The notes beneath the pieces were generated by a model. The model worked only from the letters and a program-made list of their open reading frames with translations. It searched no databases and was not told the DNA's origin. This document shows positions 22,454 to 33,063 of a DNA stretch of 64,000 bases, one piece after another; the first letter of the stretch is position 1, and each line of letters starts with the position of its first letter. A program made the translations under genes and the position numbers. This DNA is from Lactarius indigo (taxonomy: Eukaryota > Basidiomycota > Agaricomycetes > Russulales > Russulaceae), in contig JAFKAC010000008.1 in assembly GCA_025766275.1 (NCBI GenBank), positions 1,674,001 to 1,738,000 of the forward strand, given 5' to 3'.

Positions 22454-23027
22454 AACCTGGCGGACACCTCGTTCTGCGAGATGGTGATCCCTTTTTCTTC
22501 ACGCACGAGAATCCCCCGCCACTTGAAGGCCAAGAGATCGATATTGTTGCATACACGCAAGGTAAATCTGCGCTGGCCACAATCAATCGAATCTACTCAG
22601 GTTGGGCGCTCCAACAAGGCTTCGTCGTCGGGTACGTGCACACATCGGTCTCTGCGTTCTGCTTTGGGGTTCAACGATCCACAGCCTCTCGTACCATTTG
22701 CGGAAGATGCTCCAAGATGCGTCTCTTCCGGTCTTGTCATCTATGCGGGTCCTCGCCCCTCATGGGAATTACTGTCTGTCCCACAAAGGGCCAAATGGGT
22801 CATCCTTCTCGGAGTACATGGCGTTTTCTTTGCAGAGCATTTCTCAGGTCGTGAACATTCTGACGTTGACTATGATGGAGGCGGGATGTCTGGAGTTGGG
22901 TGACGGTACCCGAATCACTGACGAAGAGGGACGACAGGCGCTGATGAAGGAGCTGCGGGATTTTGCGGAAGGAGGTGTTTCATTCCTCTTGTCCGAATGG
23001 ATCTCCGTGCGACCTATAGGACCCTAG
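22454..23027 (+). pseudogene. 5'-truncated UMTA-type methyltransferase (exons 3-4 only)
   Basis: Exon 3 (22454-22631, 178 nt) and exon 4 (22685-23027, 343 nt) are intact and have the same lengths, phases and splice sites as in the full copy at 29524-30653. Readable blocks include GGHLVLRDGDPFFFTHENPPP, LSYHLRKMLQ and LSEWISVRP at the end. Exons 1 and 2, which carry the SAM-binding motif I (VIDVAxGTG), are absent upstream: 22000-22450 shows no similarity to them. The acceptor sequence of intron 2 (CGTGATAG) is kept, so truncation happened just upstream. It is unlikely to be an active methyltransferase. Confidence 0.75.
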
Positions 23028-23931
23028 AAGCCTTCACGGGGCATTTTCACAGAATTTGATGCGACACGGTAGTTATATGGTCTTGTCCCCTTCAGTGAGT
23101 ACATTCAAGAAAGCAGTACTCTAGTGAAGGTTCGAAACTAGTCAATTAAGATTAAGTTCATCATCAGAGCAGGTACGTAGTAGAGATTGAAGGTATTCGG
23201 AGAGTTTAGGGAAAGTATCAGTCGCTCCTTTCACTTTGGACATCATGAAGGCTAATATCACACTTGATGACCGCCAAGTCGAACGCGTTCAGATACACGC
23301 GTGCCAATGCCGGAAACCTTTGGCACACTACTACCATTACGCAGTGCTTGACCCAATGTTTCATTCAAAAAGTCCCCGATAACGACACGACATGGTCGCT
23401 ACCACCCGGATACCAGTCGTAGAATCAAGGATTTTACGTCACTTTCAGCCTCATTCTGTGACGGTCACGAGTCTAGCTTCAGAGTCAAGTTCAGAGCAAC
23501 TTCAGAGACGAAGTTGGCGACTTACGCTCGCCTAACAAGGAACCGCCACTCAGTATTCAGTACTCAGCGCTTCAGCTTCCGCTTCAGTACTTGAGAGTTG
23601 CGGCATCGGAGTCCGAGTCTGCCAGTGTGCTCAACTACTATCAGCCGTGAGTCGGATTTCAATTTCGCTTCGAACTTCTGGATATCCAATGGCCCTGATA
23701 ACCCCGGTGATTATCATGATAACCAGGATGTCGGGACGGTGGTGCGTATGCGGGGCAGGCCCTGCTTACTGTAGGATCTCCCTCAGGCTCTTGGCAAGCC
23801 TCTTGGTCTCCCTCATTGGGTTGGTGACTTGGTGACCTACAGTAACGCTCAGCTGACTAAGGACCACCAATTGCGCCCTACTCTTGCCTCCTACTGTACT
23901 ATGTAGTTAGCTTCCAATTCCCGGAATCGCC
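23028..23931. other. Spacer between methyltransferase copies
   Basis: No gene seen. A segment near 23720-23750 (AGGATGTCGGGACGG) is similar to the region upstream of the intact methyltransferase (near 29404), consistent with this being duplicated promoter DNA. 23450-23640 is rich in TTCAGAG/CTTCAG repeats. Confidence 0.45.
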
Positions 23932-24947
23932 ATGTCACCAGAATCTAAAATCCCCATCAACCTGAATATGTTGTATGACAATAACTCGGAGGGTGATACG
24001 TACCGGGCTCGTGCCACTCGATCATACACAGAGACGTTCTGCGAATAGGTGGAAAACCCGGTATTTGTTTTTCAATGACGGTGTTTCGACTATCCCGATA
24101 TCATACCACCTGCGGTAAACGTCAGTCATCAGAAAGGTAATCGACATGGCTACGGGGGCAGGTGATGTTCAAGTCTTTGCTTGTGATATCTCCCGCCGCG
24201 AAGTTCCCTCGAGAGACAAAGCAGACGCCAACAAGATAATTTCAACAGGGCACCCCCAGCTGTTCCCAGACGAGATATGTTCGACCTCATCAAGTTAACT
24301 GACTTGGGATTAGTGCTGATAGCACAGCGCTGCGGATCTTGAGTGTGACTCGCTAAGTTGAGCAACTTGAACAGATACGGAGCCTGAACTCACAGTCGAA
24401 CAAGATTGAACCGCCTTGATGTTCACGCTCACGAGAATCCCCCGCCACTCGGAAGTCAAGAGCCCGACATACAGTAGTGGCATATACGCAAGGCAAGTCC
24501 GCGCTAGCCGCAATCAATCGGGTCCACTTGGGTTGGGCGCTCCGGCGACGTTTCGCCCGAGGATACGTGCACACACCTGTCTCTGCGTTCCACTCAGGGG
24601 CTCATCCGACCGCAGCTTTTCGTATCATTTACGGAAGGCGCCGCAAGACGCGTATCTTCAGGTCTTGTCATCTACGTGAGCCCTTTCTCCTTACGGGGAA
24701 TACATCTCCCACGTGGGGCTTAACTGACCATCTCTTTCGGAATTCATGGCGGTTTCCCTCCGAAGCTTTTCTCAAGACTTCTACGTTCTGACCTTGGCCA
24801 TGATTAAGGTGGGGTGCTAGGATTCGGTAATGGACCCGAATGCTGACGAAGAGGAGCGGCGGGTGCCGATGAAGGGGCTGCGGATTTTTGCCGAAGGAGG
24901 TACTATATTCCTCTTGTTAGAATGGGTCGTCGTGTGATGTCTAGTAT
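23932..24947 (+). pseudogene. Decayed UMTA-type methyltransferase
   Basis: Starts at ATG 23932 with MSPESKIPIN.. and NNSEG, aligned with the intact copy's MSFGSKTAIK..NNSEIS. The exon 2 equivalent begins after a GCGAATAG acceptor at about 24049. The segment coding the residues after motif I (the WALDFVSQP.. part) is missing: the text jumps from ATGGCTACGGGGGCAG to GTGATGTTCAAG. Several further frame breaks follow. Remnants of exons 3-4 can be followed to TTGTTAGAATGGGTCGTCG near 24930. This is the most degraded of the four copies. Confidence 0.75.
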
Positions 24948-25344
24948 CCTGGAAAACCCTCCCACTTGGGTCTCATTGGCGGCCGTTTCGGGCGCGCGTC
25001 AACTTTCTAGGCGGAAAGCGTTAGGTGTAGCCAGACGAGGCACCACTCTGCTTGTTGAAAGTACACAGCCGCGCGCTAGGCTTTCTAGTGAACCGATTTT
25101 CGGGCTTCTCGGGTTTCTCAAGCTCGGTCACAGAGCCCAGTCATAGCGCCTGACCGAGAACCCGGCGCAAACGTTACCAGTCTGTGCCTTCTCTCCCGCA
25201 AGCCGGCCCAGGCTCGATACGATCGACCTAGTCGAACAACGAGACATCCGGGTGGACGTATCAAGTCGAAACTGACAGCACCTTCGCTAGCGCCTGCACT
25301 ACTCCTTACTAACAACCAAGTGTGATCCCCGAGTTATCCCGAGC

Positions 25345-25407
25345 GAGAGCATTGATAAATAATGCCATCTCTACCATCTCCTGCCTCGGGATCTACCTCT
25401 CTCAAAA
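25345..25407 (+). promoter_or_regulatory. Conserved core promoter/leader of the reductase genes
   Basis: The ~60 bp before the ATG contain GAGAGCATTGATAAATAATG followed by a CCATCTC..CTCCTGCC pyrimidine-rich tract. The same block with few changes precedes the other reductase copies at 27335-27397 and 31560-31625. TTGATAAA is a candidate TATA-like element and the CT-rich tract a likely transcription start zone; both are inferred. Confidence 0.45.
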
Positions 25408-26639
25408 ATGGTCGCTGTCCCTCCTCCTGCTAAAGTTCTCGTCACTGGCGCAAACGGCTATCTCGCTGTTTGGATCGTGAAGAAATACCTCGAAGCCGGC
25501 TACTCTGTCCGCGGCACTGTCCGCTCTTTGTCCAAGAGCGCATTCCTCAAAGAACAGTTCGCAGAGTACGGCGGGAGACTCGAGCTCGTCGTCGTCGAGG
25601 ATATCACTAAGGATGGCGCGTTTGACGAAGCCGTCAAAGACGTCGACGCGATTGCCCACACTGCCTCCCCCTTCCACTACAACGCGATCGATCCTGGCGG
25701 TACGTCTAACAGCAACAGACATTCGTCGAATGTAGGTACAGTGGGTGACGCTGCCGCACAGTGCTCATCGTCCCCGCCGTACTGGGGACTACGTCAGTCT
25801 TGAACTCCGCGCTGAAGCACGGCACAAGCGTGAGGCGGATCGTCCTCACCTCCTCTGTGGCCGCGGTGCGCGAGGAACACCCGACGCCACGCGAGTACGA
25901 TGAGACGAGCTGGAATAATACCGCCATCAAGACGGTGGCAAGTATGGGCTCCGAGGCGGGGCCCGTGACGATCTACTTCGCCTCGAAGACCCTCGCCGAG
26001 CGCGCGGCGTGGAAATTCGTAGCTACGCACAAGGCCGAGCTCGCATGGGACCTCGTCGTCATCAACCCGCCGTGGATCTTTGGGGTAAGCCGCCAGTCTC
26101 CCCTTTCCCTCCCGATGGTGCTTAATACCTTTCACCCGACGCACAGCCGTCTCTTAGCCCTGCGACGACGATTGATGGGATCAACACATCACAACGGGAG
26201 ATTTACAACACGCTCACAGGTGCACGGACGGGTGCGCAATTGCGTGGCCAGGGGGAATGGGTTCACGTGTCCATCGCCGCGGATGCGCATGTGTGTGCGA
26301 CACATGTAGCGGCGGCTGGCGGTGAGCGCATCGTCGTTCGCTCTGGTTATTTCTTCTACCAAGACATCCGTAAGTTTTTTTTCACTCCTCCACCCGACTA
26401 ATTGCCTGGGCTGAACGCTCCGTGTTGAAAAAAAAGTCGACGCGGCAGCGGAGCTCGGGATTTCGAATGTACCGCGCGGAGAGCCGTACTCGACACTGAA
26501 CACTCCAAAGACCGCAAATCTGGTGTCGACCAAGGCAGAGGACCTGCTGGGCCTGAAAGTGACTGTGCCTCTGAAGGAAGTCGTCGAGGAAGTGGTCAAG
26601 GGTTTCAAGGCGCGCGGCTATCCGGGGTTCACAACCTGA
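25408..26639 (+). CDS. NAD(P)-dependent ketoreductase, GRE2/dihydroflavonol-reductase-like extended SDR (copy 1)
   Basis: Exons 25408-25699, 25762-26084, 26147-26369 and 26437-26639 sum to 1041 nt, 346 residues. The N-terminal Rossmann motif reads VLVTGANGYLAVWIVKKYL (GxxGxxA form) at ~10-28, followed by SVRGTVRS, which favours NADP(H). The catalytic YxxxK is in TIYFASKTLAERAAW (~180) with an upstream TSSVAAV serine. Family enzymes reduce ketones/aldehydes or 4-keto groups with NAD(P)H in the cytosol. It follows a dead methyltransferase and has nearly identical sisters at 27398 and 31626. The substrate cannot be told. The terminal part of the neighbouring Mms22 gene was duplicated just downstream. 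Confidence 0.85.
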
Positions 26640-26854
26640 TTTTGCGTAATGGGGACACAAAGGTCATGTTTTTTTGTTCGATAGAGTGTGCGCGTAGAGA
26701 TATGCATACTGCATGCGTGGGGAGGCTTGTAAACCGCTATATATTAGTTCCACTGCGGCCACAAAGTGTCTGGCCATTGTATTATTGTTTTTTGGACTAC
26801 TTATACTTGTTACTGGATGTTCCTTCAAGTTAGACAAATGCTGAGCCACTTCCT

Positions 26855-26993
26855 TACGTGCCGCACATTAAATGCTATAACAACACGGATACAGAAACCA
26901 TCAGAGGCTCGCGGCCATTGACAGTCGTCCATTGTTGTAGTCTGTTTTTTAGAACCCTTTCTCGATTGCCTTCATAGAGCGATCGAAGATCAT
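26855..26993 (-). pseudogene. Duplicated fragment of the Mms22 terminal exon
   Basis: This stretch is similar to 33010-33155, the 3' flank of the third reductase plus most of the last exon of the minus-strand Mms22 gene. Shared landmarks include GTGCCGCACATTAAATG, GGCCATTGACA/GCCATTGACA, TTGTTGTAGTCTGTT and GATCAAAGATC/GATCGAAGATC. Similarity ends at about 26993. It carries substitutions and lacks the rest of the gene, so it is a passenger of the duplication, not a gene. Confidence 0.7.
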
Positions 26994-27397
26994 GGGCCTT
27001 CGCCTTCTCCGAATATCTAGTCTGCACCCCTTACCACGCCCTCCACACTCATGTGCCCTCCTGGTGTTACGTACTGGAGTTGTTTTTTTGGATCAAAGGG
27101 TGCCGGAGTTCTTTCCAGAACTTTCAGAGCTCGTTGAAAACACTTGAACCAAACCTAAGACTCAGGCTCAGGTGTTGGTTCCGATGTTGGCTCCGAGTCG
27201 GGGAAAGCTACGGGTCCAGACTTGGGTCAATATTTAATTTGAGATGACTTCTTACCTCTATAGATTCTAGTCAAATGATCCCACGGTGTTGTCTAGATTG
27301 GGAACTGTGCCCAGCGGCCCCCAGTTATTACAACGAGAGCGTTGATAAATGATGCCATCTCCACTGTCTCCTGCCCCAGGGCCTACCCCTCTTAAGA
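26994..27397. other. Spacer before reductase copy 2
   Basis: No gene. 27120-27200 has short repeats of the GGCTCAGGTGTTGGTTCCGA type. The last 60 bp are the conserved reductase leader. Confidence 0.45.
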
Positions 27398-28472
27398 ATG
27401 GTCGCCGTCTCCCCCCCTGCTAAAGTCCTCGTCACGGGCGCAAATGGCTATCTCGCTGTTTGGATCGTGAAGAAATACCTCGAAGCTGGCTACTCTGTCC
27501 GCGGCACCGTCCGCTCTTTGTCCAAGAGCGCATTCCTCAAAGAACAGTTTGCTGAGTATGGCGAGCGCCTCGAGCTGGTCGTCGTTGAAGATATCACAAA
27601 GGATGGCGCGTTTGACGAGGCTGTCAAAGGCGTTGACGCGATCGCCCACACTGCCTCTCCCTTCCACTGCAACGCGATCGAACCTGATGGTACGTCAAAC
27701 GGCAAATAGAATATGCGCCGTGAGTGATGGAGTCACACAGAGCTCATCGTCCCCGCCGTGGGAGGGACCGCATCGATCCTGAACTCCGCACTGAAGCACG
27801 GTACAAGCGTGAGGCGGGTCATCCTCACCTCCTCGGTGGCGGCGGTGCGTGAGAACCACCAGACGCCACGCGAGTACGACGAAACTAACTGGAATAACGC
27901 CGCCGTTGATCTTTGGAGTACGTCGCCGGTCCCTCCTGATTGTGCCCAATCCCTGCCATTTTGCCGCACGCACAGCCATCTCTCGGCCCTGCAAAGACAA
28001 CCGACGATATAAATACGTCCCAGAAGGAGATCTACGACACACTCACGGGGCACGGGCGGGCGCGCAGCTGCGTGGCCAGGGGAACTAGGTTCACGTGTCC
28101 GTCGCCGCGGATGCGCACGTCCGCGCAACACACTCCGCGGCTGCTGGCGGTGAGCGAATCATTGTTCACTCTGGTTACTTCTTCTACCAAGACATCCGTA
28201 AGTCTTCTTTTATTTTCCTCTGCCCGACTAATTACTCGGACTGAACGTTCCTTGTTGAAGTCGACGCGGCAGCGGAGCTTGGCATCCAGAATGTACCGCG
28301 CGGAGAGCCGTACTCGACATGGAACATCCCGAGAACCACCAACCTGGTGACGACCAAGGCGGAGGACCTGCTGGGTCTGAATGCGACTATGTCTCTGAAG
28401 AACGCCGTCGAGGAATCAGTCAAGGACTTCAAAGCGCGCGGGTATCCCGGGTTTGCATCCCGTATGGGCTAG
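27398..28472 (+). pseudogene. Broken GRE2-like reductase (copy 2)
   Basis: Exon 1 (27398-27689) is intact and almost identical to copies 1 and 3 (VLVTGANGYLAVWIV). Exon 2 starts at 27741 but lacks 146 bp that code the residues from after NNAAV to before INPPxIFG, including the catalytic YxxxK. The junction is a shared CGCCGTT. The loss shifts the frame. Exon 3 (after the CGCACAG acceptor near 27976) also has TGG changed to TAG at about 28086-28088. The rest of exons 3-4 is readable to the stop at 28470-28472. A clear pseudogene with two independent lesions. Confidence 0.85.
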
Positions 28473-28716
28473 TTGAAGGATGTAAAAGTCATATTTTTTA
28501 TCTGATGAGCGTGTGCATGTAGAGGTATGCACACTGTATGCAGACTCCAAATGTCATAACCTGTTTAGAGGCTGAGATGGAGATGGGGACGCGGACGGAA
28601 ATCGCCGACGCATAGAAGACTGTCCGTTTTCTTTGTAATATTATTTATTAGCTAATAAATGCACTTTGATTTACGGCCTGCGTCGACCTTGACCTTTATA
28701 CTGTCCTATCGTTAGT

Positions 28717-28912
28717 CCACTGTTGCAACACTTTTATAGATGCATGTCTAGCTCTACATCGAGGCATTCAATTTTAATGATCATTTTACCAATGGAAAGC
28801 CTACCCTCTCCGCTACAAGATAGTGCCATGAATCATACAAAAATATGGTGGTTAAAACCCACTAGAGAGGGAATCTTGAAGGGTTATTTCTGGACAAGGT
28901 GTTGCAACAACC
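28717..28912. repeat. Short inverted-repeat element (possible MITE)
   Basis: TGTTGCAACACTT at ~28721 and its approximate inverse AAGGTGTTGCAACAA at ~28896-28910 bracket about 190 bp without coding content. The core TTGCAA is itself palindromic, which weakens the case. No clear target duplication is seen. Confidence 0.25.
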
Positions 28913-29523
28913 GTCACATTTAGTCACAACGGAAAGTCTGACCCGTGGATTTTGAACATCCTTTTTGGGAAGACGGCCCGAAGAATGCGGTCCGGTTGGG
29001 CCGATTGCGAGGCTTGAAGTGTATTTGCTCCGATGCCAGATTGTCACGCCCAACAACTCCTTGCCATCCTTTCAACTTTTCCTCATGTATGTCTGTCAGG
29101 GAGTATTGTATGAGGGTTCTATAACTATAGGAGAGTTTTATATTCGAAGGATCAGCAAGTCAGACTCCCACTTTTAAGCATAAAACACTCATTTTTGCAC
29201 ACTTTTCGGGCTGCAGAATGAGTATTGAAGGTATAATACAGATAAAGTACTAAAGTACGTTCTATTAGATAGACCAATTCCTGATCTTGGCATTTTGAGG
29301 TGTCAATATGGTGTATAGTGGTAGATGAGGCTAATCAATTGGTGTTGCATCTCTCGGGTTGGTTTTGTTTGGTTGTTGCATCAATGGACTGATGATAGTA
29401 TTCAGGATGTCAGGACGGCAGTGCACAATACGGCCTTCCCAGAGTCTCCACTGACGGAATTGCTGACTCTAACAAGAAACCGTCACTGCATCGTCTATTG
29501 GTTTACTCACGACATCCGACATC
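28913..29523. other. Upstream region of the intact methyltransferase
   Basis: No gene seen. The part near 29400 resembles 23730 upstream of the decayed copy, so it was duplicated with the gene. Confidence 0.45.
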
Positions 29524-30653
29524 ATGTCGTTTGGGTCTAAGACCGCTATCAAATCGTATGTGTTGGATGACCATGACAATAATTCGGAAATCTCTCGGTG
29601 CGCACCAGACTCTTATTACTCGGTCATCGTGACGACGTTCTGCAAATAGATTGAATACCCAGTATTTGTATCTCAAGGCGGTATTCGACTATCCCGAATT
29701 CGTACCACCTGTGGTCAACGTCGCTCATGTCAGTAAAGTGATCGATGTGGCAGCGGGGACAGGCGTGTGGGCCCTCGACTTCGTATCACAGCCCGAAGTT
29801 CGTGATCGCGATGTTCAGGTCTTTGCCTGTGATATCTCCACCGCCAAGTTCCCTCAGGCGGATAAACCAGACGTCGACAGGATCACTTTCTTTCTTCACG
29901 ATGTCACCAAGCCGTTCCCAGACGAAATGCTCGGAACATTTGATCTCGTCCACATGGCCATCATGTGTTGGGCACTGACAGTGCAGGGGTGGAATTCAGC
30001 GCTACAGAACATCCATGATCTGCTCAGTTGAGCTTTTTTACCAGGTATCGAGCTCTGAGCTTACAGTCGAGCATGATAGGACCCGGCGGGCACCTCATTC
30101 TGCGAGAATGTGATCCCTTGGCGTTCACGCACGAGATTCCCCCGCCACTTGAAGGTTATGAGGCCGATATCGTGACATACACGCAAGGTAAATCTGCGCT
30201 GGCCACAATAAATCGGATCTACTCGGGTCTGGCGCTCCGACAGGGTCTCATCACCAAGTATGCGCGCACATCTATCTCTGCATTCCGCGCAGAGGTTCAT
30301 CAGTCCACAGCCTTTCGTATCATTTGCGGAAGATGCTCCAAGATTCGTCTTTTCAGATCTTGTTATCTATGCGGGCCCGAGCCCCTTACGGGGGATACTG
30401 TACATCTCACAATGGGCTGAACGGGACACCTCTTTCGGAGTTCACGGCGTTTACCACCCAGAACATTTCTCAGGTCACCGACGTCGCGACGTCGGCCATG
30501 ATGAAGGCGGGATGTCTGGAGTCGAGTGACGGTATCCGAGTCACTGACGAAGAGGGACGGCAGGCGCTGGTGAAGGAGCTGCGTGACTTCACGGAAGGAG
30601 GTTTTTTATTAATCCTGTCTGAATGGGTCGTTGTGCGACCTCTGGGGTCCTAG
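29524..30653 (+). CDS. UMTA-type SAM-dependent methyltransferase (intact copy)
   Basis: Exons 29524-29597, 29650-30026, 30080-30257 and 30311-30653 sum to 972 nt, 323 residues. Motif I is KVIDVAAGTGVWALDF at ~45-60, an acidic motif II-like ACDIS at ~75, post-motif FHDVTKPFPDEMLGTFDLVH at ~95-120, and a post-core LLRPGGHLILRECDP strand-helix typical of class I methyltransferases. The C-terminal half (YTQGKSALATINRIYSG, LSYHLRKML, LSEWVVVRPLGS) is as in the other copies. The family modifies small molecules and is common in mushroom metabolite clusters. It lies between reductase copies 2 and 3, all in the same direction, which suggests co-amplification and perhaps a shared pathway. Methyl acceptor unknown. 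Confidence 0.8.
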
Positions 30654-31625
30654 AAAACCCCCTTCGTCTTATTGAAATTGCCTCCGCGACCATTTCGAGC
30701 GTGTGAGCACGTCAAATTTCATAAGGAAGCGTCCATGTGACACCCGATTGAGCACTGGTTTGCTTCGTCAACAGTACATTGGACAGCCACGCGCGGTGGG
30801 CCTGGCCGCGGCTTCTTTTCTCACCAACATATAACACAGATTCTCGGGTTCCTCAGACGCGGTCACAGTACCTGGACGATAGGCTGGCGCAACCGTTATC
30901 GTCCTGCTCCTTCTACTCGGTCTCCTGTTAGCGTCTCATAAACGAACAAAGCGAATGAAACACTCACCAACCCCCAAATTTTCATCATTTTCTATCCCAA
31001 GCTTTGGACGTCGTCGTGCGTCACCTCTTTTGCAGAACGAATTTCCTTTTACTTGAATTTACGTATTGCAATACAAAGGATGTTTCGTCGGGCTCCCTGC
31101 GAATGCGGCTGTCAAGGTTCTGGGCGTGAGCGGTATTTTATGATCGACTGCGAGGCGATTAAGTAGACGTAAGAAGCTATCCACTCGGAGTGGACACATG
31201 CCATCCAGGCCCAGTTATGCAATCGCCAACGCAAAGCCAAGGTCGAAAGCTGCAACCCAAGAAGCTCGCCAGTCCGATAGGGCGCAGAAGAAGGAGCTTC
31301 AGGTCTCAGGTGTCGAAGGGCGCTACCAACAAGTGTCTTAGAGTCTGTATCTCCTTTACAGTGGTGACTGCACCGCCCAAGTAGACAGTAATTTATGACT
31401 GCGGCCTACGCTCGGTCGACAAGACACTTGCGCGGACAAGTTGCCCAATTGAACTAGAGAAGAGTTAAAATGACAATATCTTCGTCAGCGAGCGCATTAC
31501 CTTAGTAATAATCAATAATGTGGTCCCACTGACCCCGACTGATCCCGGTCCCGGGCCCGGGTGAGAGCATTGATAAACGATTCCATCTCCAACATGTCCC
31601 GCCTTGGATTCCACTTCTTTCTCAA
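30654..31625. other. Intergenic spacer, methyltransferase to reductase copy 3
   Basis: No gene seen. Parts resemble 24950-25340 between the decayed methyltransferase and reductase copy 1 (for example TTCTCGGGTTCCTCA versus TTCTCGGGTTTCTCA), supporting duplication of a whole unit. The conserved reductase leader occupies 31560-31625. Confidence 0.5.
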
Positions 31626-32843
31626 ATGGTCGCTGTCTCTCCCCCTGCTAAAGTCCTCGTCACGGGCGCAAATGGCTATCTCGCTGTTTGGACCGTGAAG
31701 AAATACCTCGAAGCCGGCTACTCTGTCCGCGGCACCGTCCGCTCTTTGTCTAAGAGCGCATTCCTCAAAGAACAGTTCGCAGAGTATGGCGAGCGCTTTG
31801 AGTTAGTCGTAGTAGAGGACATCACCAAAGACGGCGCGTTTGACGAAGTTGTCAAAGGCGTCGATGCGATCGCCCACACTGCCTCTCCCTTCCACTACAA
31901 CGTAATCGAACCCGATGGTACGTCGTACAGCAAGCAAAAATATGCGCCATTTGGTGACACCACTGCGCAGAGCTTATCGTCCCTGCCGTGCGAGGGACGA
32001 CCTCGATCCTGAACTCCGCACTGAAGCATGGAACCAGTGTGAAGAGGGTCGTCCTCACATCTTCTGTAGCCGCTGTGCGCGAGGAAGGCTCGACCCCGCG
32101 CAATTATGACGAGACGAGCTGGAACAACGCCGCCGTTGCAGCGGTGGCGGGCAAGGGTTCCGCAGCGGGGCCCGTGACGATCTACCTTGCCTCGAAGACC
32201 CTCGCTGAGCGCGCGGCGTGGGAGTTCGTCGCTGCGCACAAGGCTGAGCTTACATGGGATCTCGTCGCCATCAACCCGCCGTTTATATTTGGGGTACGCC
32301 GCCAGTGGTCTCTCCCCTTCGCTTCCGATGGCGTTTCATCTTACTCGCTTCGCCACACGTACAGCCGTCTCTCAGCCCTGCACAGACAGTTGGGGATATC
32401 AATACGTCCCAGAGGGAGATCTACGATACACTGACGGGTGCGCGGACGGGTGCGCAGTTGCGTGGCCAGGGGAACTGGGTTCACGTGGCCGTCGCCGCGG
32501 ATGCGCATGTCCGCGCGACACACACCGCCGCCGTGGGGGGCGAGCGGATCATCGTTCGCTCTGGTTACTTTTTCCACCAAGACATCCGTAAGTCTCGTTT
32601 TATCTCTCCGCTACTTGGGCTGAACTCTCCCGTGTCAAAGTCGACGCGGCAGCGGAGCTCGGCATCCCAAATATCCCGCGCGGAGAGCCGTACTCGACGG
32701 GTGACATCCCGAGAACCACCAACCTGGTGACGACCAAAGCGGAAGACCTGTTGGGGCTGAAGGCGACTGTGACTATGAAGGATGTAGTCCAGGAATCGGT
32801 CAAAGACTTCAAGGCGCGCGGCTATCCTGGGTTTGCTGCCTGA
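31626..32843 (+). CDS. NAD(P)-dependent ketoreductase, GRE2-like extended SDR (copy 3)
   Basis: Exons 31626-31917, 31971-32293, 32365-32587 and 32641-32843 sum to 1041 nt, 346 residues, the same exon lengths as copy 1. Motifs VLVTGANGYLAVWTVKKYL, TSSVAAV and the YxxxK in TIYLASKTLAERAAW are intact. An arginine-containing SVRGTVRS follows the first beta-alpha unit. It is tail-to-tail with Mms22, with 220 bp between stop codons. Because the copy of Mms22 terminal exon occurs after copy 1, this locus is likely the parent of copy 1. Confidence 0.85.
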
Positions 32844-33063
32844 TTGTTGGTTGGGGGCAGAGATCGTGTCTGTACGATACGATAAATGCGCGCACGTGCT
32901 GTAGACTGCGTGCGTAGGCTCTAAATGTCATACTTTGGTCGCATACACTCAGGTGTCCACAATGTGTCTCTCATACCACTGCCAATGGATGTTTCTTGTA
33001 CAAGTCCTGAGACTACCTTAAGTGCCGCACATTAAATGCCATATAAGATGAATACAGAAATCA

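Noticed and set aside
25408..32843. Assembly duplication artefact as explanation for the reductase copies
   Set aside because: The copies differ by many substitutions, distinct introns, a 146-bp deletion and different flanks, so they are real paralogues and not a repeated contig.
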